Assembly: GCF_030063355.1 (NCBI RefSeq)
Contig: NZ_JASISZ010000038.1
Span: forward strand, 24,868-78,522
DNA: 53,655 bases
Source of the DNA: Streptomyces sp. PH10-H1
GTDB lineage: Bacteria > Actinomycetota > Actinomycetes > Streptomycetales > Streptomycetaceae
Direction: 5' to 3'
Below, one piece after another: positions 24,084 to 31,448 of the stretch (within the stretch, counting starts at the first letter, position 1; each line of letters begins with the position of its first letter). The position numbers were made by a program, and so were the translations under genes. The notes below the pieces were generated by a model. That model was not told the origin of the DNA and did not search any database. It saw only the letters and a list, made by a program, of their open reading frames with translations.

Positions 24084-25562
24084 CTATCGGCCGTGCTGCG
24101 GTCCTTCCGGGCCGCGTTCAAAGCTCGGATCCGTGTAGATCGGGCCTGGCTGCGGCAGTGCGCCGGGGCTGTCCTGGAGTTGCTGCCGTGCGCTCTGCAG
24201 ACGGGCGAGGTCTCCGCGTGCACTGGCCTCGATCTCGCGGGCCTGGTCGCGGTCGTGTCGCGCTTGGTGCATGCCGTGGATGGCACGCATGGTGTTGCGG
24301 AGGGACTGTAGGAGAAGCGCCTCCCCGATGCGGGCCAAGGCACCATTGCGTGAATGGTTGACCACCAAGATCACCCCCCTGAGTTCGCCCGGGTTTCCGG
24401 GCTGTTGGTGGCGCTGCCCGTGGGGCAACTGCGCCGAGCGTGCCAGCACATCCGCCGCGTGAGCCAGCGGGCCGGGACGGTTTGGCTCGATCCGCGCAGA
24501 CCATGCGGAAAATACTGCTGCGGCCTCGCGCGCGGTTTGCGACCACCGCACGCTGTCACCTGGTGGAACATCCGCCAGACGCTCACGCCAGTCGGTGACC
24601 TGCTGGGCGGCGATCTCCCATGCGGATTCGTCGCGCATCCACGGACTATTCATGACGCGGTCAGGCCCGCTGCCGCGCTCCGTCCACGCCGAAACTGCCT
24701 CTGCGGGATCGCTGTCCGGCCATTGCATGCGCAGAGCGCTGAGTGTCAGATCACCGGCGAGCTTTCCGCCGCCGAACCACGTGGGCGGCATGGAGCGATC
24801 TTCGCTGCGCAACGCGACGGAATAACCCACGACCGATCTCCGGTCACCGGTGCCGAAACGGGGACGGGCAAGAACACCGGAACAGCGCAGACGCTGGACG
24901 AAATCCGCCTCGCTGTTAGCTCCTCCAGCGGCGGCACGAACTCGCCGGGCGAGCGTACGGCGGGCAGGCTCGGGAAGTCCCTGACGTGTAGCGGACTCGC
25001 GTTCACCGCGCTTGATACCCGGCACACTCTGGCCGCGTCGTCCTTCGACGATACGCAGCCCTAGTTCCGTTTCCAGCTCGCCACAAATCTGCTGGGAGCG
25101 GGGGCGGTCCCGCCACACGTTGGCCTTGGTCCCATCCTCGCGGACCAAGTTGACCGCAACGTGGATGTGATCGTTTCCTCCGGTGCTCTTGCCGTGGTGC
25201 ACCGCGATCCACCGGCATGGCGCTTTACCGGATGTCGAGCTAAAACCCATGGCGTCGACCATGCGGCCGGCTACCGTCGCCCACTGCTCGTCGCTCAGCT
25301 CGCCGTCCTCCGGGGGTAGCGAGATTGAGCAGTGCCAGACGTACCCGTCCTTCACGCCGGTACCGAACAGGGTCTTAGGTGCGGTGAGCTCACGTGATAG
25401 CGCGCTGAGTTGCCCGTCCTGCGTGAAATGAGGGGCGCCCTCTGCGGCCAGGCCCGCATGGCTGGCGATCATGCGCGGGTCGGTGTGCTCGTTTGCCCGG
25501 CCCGGGCCGAACAGGTACCCGACGAGCCCCGGGAGGTCCTGGCCGCGCGTCACGTTCGGCAT
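24084..25562 (-). CDS. Relaxase (mobilisation nuclease, HUH type)
   Basis: A 492-residue protein. The N-terminal relaxase domain begins MPNVTRGQDLPGLVGYLFG. It includes VWHCSISLPPEDGELSDEQW and the metal-binding motif AVHHGKSTGGNDHIHVAVNL (residues about 130-150), which carries the invariant His triad. The tail is helical, with QSLRNTMRAIHGMHQARHDR near the end. It nicks oriT and stays bound to the transferred strand. Its start overlaps the MobC stop (TGATG). A full relaxase together with VirB4 and VirD4 homologues implies single-strand transfer. Confidence 0.92.
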   Translation of the reverse strand: MPNVTRGQDLPGLVGYLFGPGRANEHTDPRMIASHAGLAAEGAPHFTQDGQLSALSRELTAPKTLFGTGVKDGYVWHCSISLPPEDGELSDEQWATVAGRMVDAMGFSSTSGKAPCRWIAVHHGKSTGGNDHIHVAVNLVREDGTKANVWRDRPRSQQICGELETELGLRIVEGRRGQSVPGIKRGERESATRQGLPEPARRTLARRVRAAAGGANSEADFVQRLRCSGVLARPRFGTGDRRSVVGYSVALRSEDRSMPPTWFGGGKLAGDLTLSALRMQWPDSDPAEAVSAWTERGSGPDRVMNSPWMRDESAWEIAAQQVTDWRERLADVPPGDSVRWSQTAREAAAVFSAWSARIEPNRPGPLAHAADVLARSAQLPHGQRHQQPGNPGELRGVILVVNHSRNGALARIGEALLLQSLRNTMRAIHGMHQARHDRDQAREIEASARGDLARLQSARQQLQDSPGALPQPGPIYTDPSFERGPEGPQHGR

Positions 25563-25960
25563 CACGGGCGCACGTCCTCAGCGAACTCCTCGACTCGTCG
25601 CATAGCAACGGCGGCCCGCTCCAGCGTGGCCGCGATCTGCCGGTTCGGAACATCCACACCGGCGTTCAAGGTCTTGGCGATCTGGTTCACATTGTTCGTG
25701 ACGTTGGCGACGAGTCGGCGCAGCCCCATGAGCTCCTGATACAGCGCCACACGCTCCGTCCGAGTCTGCGGCGGGGTGCCCGTAGCCGCCTCGATCAACG
25801 CTCTGGGCACGCTCACGCCCATCGCGATAGCGCGGGCCTGCACCGCCACCCATTCGTCGTCGGTCATCAGCACTTTCGTCACGTGCCGTCGTCCGCCCAC
25901 AACACGGGTCAGTCGCCCGCCGGAAGGGGCGCCGGCACGGCGCGGCTTCGGCTCGCTCAT
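25562..25960 (-). CDS. mobC: MobC-like relaxosome protein
   Basis: A 132-residue protein using the ATG at 25960 behind GGAGGGG. The N-terminus is basic, with RHVTKVLMTDDEWVAVQARA resembling a ribbon-helix-helix. The MobC signature VANVTNNVNQIAKTLNAG is near residue 90. MobC proteins open the strands near oriT and help the relaxase to nick. It is the first gene of the relaxosome run. Confidence 0.88.
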   Translation of the reverse strand: MSEPKPRRAGAPSGGRLTRVVGGRRHVTKVLMTDDEWVAVQARAIAMGVSVPRALIEAATGTPPQTRTERVALYQELMGLRRLVANVTNNVNQIAKTLNAGVDVPNRQIAATLERAAVAMRRVEEFAEDVRP

Positions 25961-26263
25961 CGGTCCCACCCCTCCCAGCGAAGCGACCCCATTCCAATGG
26001 GGACCACACGTCAGTGTGCACCGCGCGCCGCCAGGCGGCCAGCGGCAAAGCGAGATCAGGTTACCTGATCTACTAGCTTGCTCCTGCTCTGCTTCGGCTG
26101 CCCGTTTCCGAAAACCCTCTCTGGCCTGCGCGTTCGGGAATGGTTAGCGCTGGCTCAGGCCCTGCGGAATCGGAGGTGCCGTCAGAAGCCAGACGGAGCA
26201 GTGTGAACGGTGTCCGGCGGTATGGGCATGCCCCGGAGGAGAAGCGCCCGGTACGCTGCCGTC
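25961..26263. promoter_or_regulatory. Gap upstream of mobC: candidate oriT/operator with a 19-bp palindrome
   Basis: About 300 bp lie between divergent genes and are AT-richer near 26050-26080. A perfect palindrome, AGATCAGGT-T-ACCTGATCT, spans 26053-26071. The position upstream of mobC and relaxase is the usual place for oriT and its regulators. No known nic consensus was recognised. Confidence 0.45.
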
Positions 26264-26617
26264 ATGAGCAATCCTCCGAAAGACGAAGATGTCCTGGCGG
26301 CGGCGCAGAACCTCCTCAGCGAGCGCCTCGAAGTGATCAAGGTTCTTACCGCTGACACGAGGGCTGAGAGGCACGCGCAAGTGGCTTTGCTCGACCTGGC
26401 CAAGGCCACGGCCCAGACGTACGCCGAAGCACTGCGTATTGGGTGGAGTCCCGAGGAACTCAAGCGATTGGGGTTCAACGAGCCCACGGTCAAGCTCCCG
26501 GGTCGGCCTCGGCGGGTCCGTGGCGGGAAGTCCTCGGGATCTGTCAGCACCGTTCCGGCCCAGCCAGAGGCAGCGGACACGATCGCTCCTGCGGCCTCCG
26601 AGGCTGCGACCGCCTAA
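26264..26617 (+). CDS. Hypothetical protein divergent from mobC
   Basis: A 117-residue protein starting MSNPPKDEDVLAAAQNLLSE. Residues 1-80 are amphipathic helices (VIKVLTADTRAERHAQVALL, TAQTYAEALRIGWSPEELK). The tail is basic, then Ala/Thr-rich (GRPRRVRGGKSSGS). The segment around GWSPEELKRLGF resembles a small helix-turn-helix. It could regulate the transfer region. Confidence 0.62.
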   Translation: MSNPPKDEDVLAAAQNLLSERLEVIKVLTADTRAERHAQVALLDLAKATAQTYAEALRIGWSPEELKRLGFNEPTVKLPGRPRRVRGGKSSGSVSTVPAQPEAADTIAPAASEAATA

Positions 26618-26656
26618 CGGGGGAACCACACGGTCCGATTGCCCCTGAAAGTCGGT

Positions 26657-26945
26657 GGCAGGGCGGCATCGACGTCCGGTCTAGGTGACCACCCGGCCCC
26701 CGGGTGCGGCTCTCGTGGAAGCGCGCCGAAACGGCGGGCAGGGCGGGGGAAGTGTCCGGGCGAGGGCACCGAACGGCCCTACCGCCCGGCACGTGGCCGG
26801 GCACCGTCCCGACGTCGTCGACCCCTTGGACACCGTACGCGGCCCGTCAGCACGTCACGGGGCTGGCGGGGGGCAGTAGCTGCCGCGCTGTGGCCCGACC
26901 CGGCACCGCCTCCGGCCCCGTCGGCATCATCGTTGCCGACGGACG
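26657..26945 (+). repeat. Dispersed homologous segment, copy A (inverted relative to 50692-50975)
   Basis: This stretch aligns on the plus strand with the complement of 50692-50975. The longest identical run is 23 bp (26853-26875 with 50751-50773). Other shared blocks are GGTCTAGGTG, GAAGCGCGCC, CCGCCCGGCACG, AGCTGCCGCGCT and CCTCCGGCCCCG. The overall identity appears to be about 70 %. Several frames stay open in both copies, so weak coding conservation cannot be excluded. It lies directly before the HNH-type gene. Confidence 0.65.
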
Positions 26946-26974
26946 CCCGCGAGGATTACCGGACTGGAGACCCG

Positions 26975-27511
26975 ATGCCAACCGTTCCCGAAGTCGTGCG
27001 GCCGCCAGCATCAAAACCACGGTATGCGGACGTCCGTGAATGGACGCGCATGCGTTCGTACATCGTCGTCACGTCGGCCTGTTGGGTTTATACCGGCGGC
27101 CTGAGCGACGACGGATACGGGCGCTTCTGGGCGGCGGCCGGACCAGCCGAAAACCGGTCAGACGTAGTGCGGCCATCACGATGGATGTGGGCTGCACATC
27201 ACGGACCGATCCCTGACCGGATTGTGTGCCGGCACCGCTGTGATCTGACGATTTGTGTGCGGCCCGAGTGCCTCGAACTCGGAGACCAGGTGGACAATCT
27301 CATGGACGCTGCACGTCGCGACCGGATCACCAATCTCGGCCGAGTCGGCAAGGCCGACCGGCGGGGTGCCGCAGCGGCCGCCGGAGCCATTCGGACGGCC
27401 ATCCTGGAGGCCGTAGGCGACGGCATGCACGATCCGGTGGAACTAGCATCGGTCGTATCCGCCGCGCGGGCGGAGGGCGATCCCTACGGCGCGCATCAAA
27501 GACTGTTTTGA
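26975..27511 (+). CDS. HNH-like (His-Me finger) nuclease-type protein
   Basis: A 178-residue protein with the ATG behind GGACTGGAGA. The core shows the pattern of phage-type HNH proteins: SACWVYTGGLSDDGYGRF, RWMWAAHHGPIPDRIVCRHR, CDLTICVRPECLELG and QVDNLMDAARRDR. Conserved His and Cys residues for a metal site are visible. Such proteins are often homing or mobility nucleases. In this position it could also act on plasmid transfer. It ends at a strong terminator. Confidence 0.82.
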   Translation: MPTVPEVVRPPASKPRYADVREWTRMRSYIVVTSACWVYTGGLSDDGYGRFWAAAGPAENRSDVVRPSRWMWAAHHGPIPDRIVCRHRCDLTICVRPECLELGDQVDNLMDAARRDRITNLGRVGKADRRGAAAAAGAIRTAILEAVGDGMHDPVELASVVSAARAEGDPYGAHQRLF

Positions 27512-27512
27512 C

Positions 27513-27559
27513 CCCACCTAACGGTTCCACTTCGTGCTGGAGTGGAACCGTTAGGTGGG
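27513..27559. terminator. Terminator after the HNH gene
   Basis: A 19-bp perfect stem (27513-27531 with 27541-27559) and a 9-nt loop start right after the stop codon at 27511. Confidence 0.9.
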
Positions 27560-27623
27560 TCGGATCACGCCGCGTTCGGCCTCTCGATCCAGGCCCGCAG
27601 GGGTTGTATCGAGGATGGCAGGG

Positions 27624-28634
27624 TCATCGCTCGGCTTCTTCGTCGCGCTCACGCTGTGGTGGTTCCTCTGGCGTCAACGCGACGGAGGTATCGGCTGAGC
27701 TGCCGCCGATGACGGGGCCTCTGCCGAAACCGAGTCCGGCGATCCGTGCCGTGTTGCGCCGGTCCACGACATCGGGGTGCAGAAGCGGTCTGGCAAGCTC
27801 GTCAATACGGTCTAGCTGGGCTCGGAACTCCTGCGGCATCTCGCGCCGTAGCTTGTCCTGGACCGTGAGGAAATCCCAGGTCTCGGCTGGCGACAGCGGA
27901 TGGTTCCGAGCCTGCTCGATGGCCGCCGCAAAGCCAGGAGTGTCCCGCCACTGACCACTCTCGGTCTGGGCGTTCGCAAACCCTGGTTTGGCCTCGCCCC
28001 GCCGGTAGACGGCTTCGTAGTGGGCCAACAGCTCGGCGTCGATTGTCTCGGCCAGCACGGGGATCCCGACGAACGACGCTTCCGACTTTTCCGGAAGGGT
28101 CAGGCGGCCCTGACCGCGGTCCTTCACCTGTTCCCAGTAGCGATTGAGGATGCCTTGTTCGCTGGCAGCTCGCGATACCCCAAGCGCGACGGCCTCGACA
28201 ATGAATCCTGCGGCGCGGTTGTCGCGGATCGCCTGCGCCGATGCGGCCGGATCGTTCGCGATGTCCTGGACGAGTACGTTGATCCGGCGGTCCCGGGTGT
28301 ACTCCATGGCCTGTCGCATCCATTCGCGGCCGGCTGGCCCGATGTAGCGCGTCATCAGCCGGTCGTCACGAGCCATAAGTTCGGCGTAGGCCGGGTGGTA
28401 CGGCTTGTAGAGGTCGGTGTCGATGTCGGCAAACCCACCTCGGGCGTTGAGCTGGCGCGCGATCATCGCGGCCACTGCCGTCTTCCCGGCGCCGGGCTGC
28501 CCTATGAGGATGACGGCTACGGGCTGTTCTTGTGGCCGACGACCCTCTAAGAGGTCGGGCACGATGCCCGTCTCGAACGCGTGCCGGCTTTCGGCGGGAG
28601 AGAGTGTGTAGTGCTCCGCTTCGGGGTCGGTCAT
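27624..28634 (-). CDS. Zeta-toxin-like P-loop kinase
   Basis: A 336-residue protein. The Walker A is VAVILIGQPGAGKTAVAAMI near residue 45, followed by FADIDTDLYKPYHPAYAELM, typical of zeta toxins, which phosphorylate UDP-N-acetylglucosamine. Later segments are RRINVLVQDIANDP and AASEQGILNRYWEQV. The first 35 residues and an acidic tail lie outside the fold. It overlaps the upstream membrane-anchored gene (ATGA). A plasmid-maintenance toxin is the simplest reading. Confidence 0.85.
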   Translation of the reverse strand: MTDPEAEHYTLSPAESRHAFETGIVPDLLEGRRPQEQPVAVILIGQPGAGKTAVAAMIARQLNARGGFADIDTDLYKPYHPAYAELMARDDRLMTRYIGPAGREWMRQAMEYTRDRRINVLVQDIANDPAASAQAIRDNRAAGFIVEAVALGVSRAASEQGILNRYWEQVKDRGQGRLTLPEKSEASFVGIPVLAETIDAELLAHYEAVYRRGEAKPGFANAQTESGQWRDTPGFAAAIEQARNHPLSPAETWDFLTVQDKLRREMPQEFRAQLDRIDELARPLLHPDVVDRRNTARIAGLGFGRGPVIGGSSADTSVALTPEEPPQRERDEEAER

Positions 28635-29095
28635 ACGCGGCCGCCTCGGCGGAGGATGTGGAGTTGCTCGGCGTACTGGGCCCGCACCCGGGCAATCCCC
28701 TTGCTGTCGGTGGGGTCCAGTGCCTCACGCTCACGCTGGCTGGCCGTCCGACGGCGCCGGTACTCGGTGAGCTTCTGCTCATCCCGCACTGTCTCCGGAC
28801 GGTTCTCTTCCTCCGCGATCAGTTCGGTGTAGGCGCCCACCACGCCGAGAATCGCCTCCACGGCGGCCTCATATGCAACTGATCGTTCCGATGACCACTG
28901 GTACGGATCCATAGATCCGCTGATCGGTTCCAGGACGTCACTCCCCCTTGTTGACCTTGCAGGTGTGGCCAACTTATCGGAGCGCGTAGGCGACTGGTTC
29001 GGCCGCCGGCTACGTGTAGTTGTGAGCTGCACTGCGACCCATCCGCCCAGGACTGTGGCGAGTGTGAGGGCCGCGTACTTGGTGCGTCGATTCAT
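28631..29095 (-). CDS. Membrane-anchored partner of the zeta-like kinase
   Basis: A 154-residue protein with an N-terminal membrane segment (YAALTLATVLGGWVAVQLTT), then a Ser/Thr/Arg linker. A helical domain follows (AYEAAVEAILGVVGAYTELI, DEQKLTEYRRRRTASQRER) and the end is AQYAEQLHILRRGG. It is coupled to the toxin gene by a four-base overlap. It occupies the usual antitoxin position but is not obviously epsilon-like, and the membrane anchor is unusual for an antitoxin. Immunity or targeting roles are inference. Confidence 0.68.
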   Translation of the reverse strand: MNRRTKYAALTLATVLGGWVAVQLTTTRSRRPNQSPTRSDKLATPARSTRGSDVLEPISGSMDPYQWSSERSVAYEAAVEAILGVVGAYTELIAEEENRPETVRDEQKLTEYRRRRTASQREREALDPTDSKGIARVRAQYAEQLHILRRGGRV

Positions 29096-29184
29096 CGTGT
29101 GACTCGCTTCCAATTGCGGTTGCATCTGGTTGAGGTCGCATCGCGGGTGGTGCAGGGACTGGCTCGATGGTGGCGCGCGGCAGG

Positions 29185-29413
29185 TCACTCCGGATCGGGT
29201 TGTGCGGCGAGTTCCACTAGGCGTGAGATCACGGCGTGACAGTCGGCCAGTGCGCGGTGGCCGCCGTTGAGTCGCTGCCACGTGTAGTTGCCCCAGAAGT
29301 CGGACCACTCGCCGGCCAGAATGGCGTAGGCCTCCATCGCGCAACGGTCCCACTGCTGGGCGTCCATCCAGGCTGCGGCGTGCGGGTGGAGCTCGTGCTC
29401 CAGGAGTCGGCGG
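29185..29413 (-). pseudogene. C-terminal remnant of a second DEDDh exonuclease
   Basis: Read on the minus strand, the frame gives VDRRLLEHELHPHAAAWMDA, then DRCAMEAYAILAGEWSDF and WQRLNGGHRALADCHAVISR. This is the C-terminal half of a DnaQ-like exonuclease, with the Exo III motif HRALADCH. It parallels WRLDGDHRALGDCHAARTIL in the intact gene upstream. The N-terminal Exo I part is missing, and the reading begins next to the stop of the intact gene. No proper start or ribosome site is seen (an ATG exists at 29367). The best reading is a fragment left by recombination between two paralogues. Confidence 0.65.
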
Positions 29414-29414
29414 T

Positions 29415-31046
29415 CTACGGGGTGGGGTCGGCGGGGGTGAATTGGTGGCCGTGCCCCTCGGCGATGTCGAGAAGGATGGTACGGGCCGCGTGGCAATCGC
29501 CGAGTGCCCGGTGGTCTCCGTCCAGGCGCCAATCCCTGCGGAGTCCGTGGAAGGCGGTCCGGGCCGCCATCAGGCACCCCCATCGGTCGTCGTCGGCAAG
29601 GTGCATGAGGCGCTTGCCGATCCGTGCGGTGTCGCGGGCGATGGTCTGCCGGTCGAACTGCGCGTTGTAGGCGAGCACGGTCCGCCCTCGGGTGACGTGC
29701 CGTACTTTCGGGAGTACTTTCCCCCACCCGGGGGCGGTCTCCAGCTCCTCATCCGTGATGCCGTGGATGGCTCGGGCGCCGTCGCTGACGGGCTCTCCCG
29801 GCTTCACCAAAGTGTTCAGCAATGGGGCGCCGGTGGCGCTGTCGGTGATGGCGATCTCGCAGACCAGCCCGGCCAGTGAAGTGGTCTCGGTGTCCACAAT
29901 CGCGCTGGCGCCGGGCTGGAGCATCTGCCGGGCCCAACGGGTGTGCTCGCCCCACGGGGTGCCCAGGGTGATCCGGCTCGCGTGCGGGGCGGCCTCGGTG
30001 TCGTCCTGGAGCTCCTGAGCGACGGTGGCGCGGGTCGGCCGGCCGTCGTGGTGATCCCAGTCCAGTGCCCACGTGTCGGCGGATCCGTCGTACTGAGCCC
30101 ACACGGTGACCTGGTGCCGGTCGGCGAGCTCGGCGGCGAACCGGCGGACGATGGCGGCACGGGTCTGGGATCGGTGCGCGTACTCCCGCAGCACGGACGG
30201 TTTTCCCTTGGGCACGGCGCGGACCGCGTCCCAGTCGACGTCCGGGAGCTCGCGCAGGGCGAGCACCGCGCCGGTGGTGTACATCGGCACGTCCACGGTG
30301 CGGTAGGTGCCGGTCTTAATGGTGGCGATCTCGGCCGGCTCGATCCATCCGGCGGCCACGACGTAATCCCAGTCGGTGCGCCGGATCTCCAGTGCGGCGG
30401 CGGCCTGGTCGGGTCCGATCAGCCGGCTTGCGGTGACCTGCTCGGTCAGCGCCTCGTCGGCGGCGAGCGCGTCCAGGTCGGCGTTCGCGTACCGGTCGAA
30501 CCGGCCCGGTGTCAGGTGTCGGGCGGTGGCCACGTCGGTGAACTCGCGGGCCTTCCATCCGAGGTACTGGGCGGCTTCGTGACGGTCGCGGCTGGCGGCG
30601 ATCCACGCCACCCGGGCGGCGACCGTGGCGGCCAGTTCCTCGGCGTGCTCGGCGGCCAGGCGCTCGGCGTCCCGCACCGAATACAGTGGCCAGCCCTTGT
30701 AGGTGTCCAGGACGGCGATCCGGTCGCGGTCGGCCATCTCGCGGACGTCAGCGGCGGTCGCCTCGACGCCGGCCGTCTGGTGCCACAACTCGGCGATGCG
30801 GTGGGCGCCCAACGCCTCGCGGGCGGCGATGGCCTCCAAGAGGTCCGGGGCCTTGGGGCGGATGGTGTCCGCGGCGGCGGCGGACCATCCCCGGGTGTGG
30901 TCGCGGGGCGGGATGACACCGAGTTCCTGACCACGGGTGAGGTGCCAGGTAGTGACGCCCAGTTCCTCGGCGAGCTCGGCCCCGGTGACCACGGTTCGGG
31001 CCTTCGGTGCGGGTCCCGTCGTGGCGGGGGCGGCGTCGGCGGTCAC
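29415..31046 (-). CDS. Exonuclease (DnaQ-like DEDDh) with long helical N-terminal domain
   Basis: A 543-residue protein starting at the GTG that overlaps the upstream stop (GTGA). The first 290 residues are helical and contain helix-turn-helix-like segments (GAELAEELGVTTWHLTRGQE). The C-terminal exonuclease domain (about 360-535) has Exo I SAIVDTETTSLAG, the ITDEEL region, Exo II VLAYNAQFDRQTIA and Exo III GDHRALGDCHAA, that is, the full DEDDh set. Its likely activity is 3'-5' degradation of single-stranded DNA. In a conjugative plasmid it might process replication or transfer ends. Confidence 0.85.
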   Translation of the reverse strand: MTADAAPATTGPAPKARTVVTGAELAEELGVTTWHLTRGQELGVIPPRDHTRGWSAAAADTIRPKAPDLLEAIAAREALGAHRIAELWHQTAGVEATAADVREMADRDRIAVLDTYKGWPLYSVRDAERLAAEHAEELAATVAARVAWIAASRDRHEAAQYLGWKAREFTDVATARHLTPGRFDRYANADLDALAADEALTEQVTASRLIGPDQAAAALEIRRTDWDYVVAAGWIEPAEIATIKTGTYRTVDVPMYTTGAVLALRELPDVDWDAVRAVPKGKPSVLREYAHRSQTRAAIVRRFAAELADRHQVTVWAQYDGSADTWALDWDHHDGRPTRATVAQELQDDTEAAPHASRITLGTPWGEHTRWARQMLQPGASAIVDTETTSLAGLVCEIAITDSATGAPLLNTLVKPGEPVSDGARAIHGITDEELETAPGWGKVLPKVRHVTRGRTVLAYNAQFDRQTIARDTARIGKRLMHLADDDRWGCLMAARTAFHGLRRDWRLDGDHRALGDCHAARTILLDIAEGHGHQFTPADPTP

Positions 31047-31417
31047 CGGATGTCCAGGCCGTAGGCGCGGGCGACGACATCCATAATCTTCGGATCGACC
31101 TGCACCCGGCCGTAGGCGGCGGTGCGGTCGTCGCCGACGTCGCGGCGCGGCTGGTCCTCGCGCCGGATGATCGTCATGCCGGCGGAGAGCCGCAGCGCGT
31201 CCCAGATCGCGGCGCATTGCTGCTCGGTGCCCGTCACCCTCACCTCGGCCGGGGGCGGCCCGCTGGGGGTCGGCGCCTGGGCGGGGATCGGGACGGCGGC
31301 GGCATGAGCGGTGTCACAGAACACCATCCAGACCGGGCCGCGCTTCTCGGCGATGCCCGCGCCGGTGGCGACCTGGGCACGGCAGCTACCGCACTGCCCG
31401 GGGTACTTGTTGGCCAT
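31043..31417 (-). CDS. Small CxxC hypothetical protein
   Basis: A 124-residue protein, MANKYPGQCGSCRAQVATGAG, followed by VWMVFCDTAHAAA. It could be a three- or four-Cys zinc site. A Pro-rich linker leads to VRVTGTEQQCAAIWDALRLS and a C-terminal helix. It is coupled to the exonuclease gene. The function is unknown. Confidence 0.65.
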   Translation of the reverse strand: MANKYPGQCGSCRAQVATGAGIAEKRGPVWMVFCDTAHAAAVPIPAQAPTPSGPPPAEVRVTGTEQQCAAIWDALRLSAGMTIIRREDQPRRDVGDDRTAAYGRVQVDPKIMDVVARAYGLDIR

Positions 31418-31448
31418 AGTCGTATCAACTCCTGTGCGTGGGGTCGGG

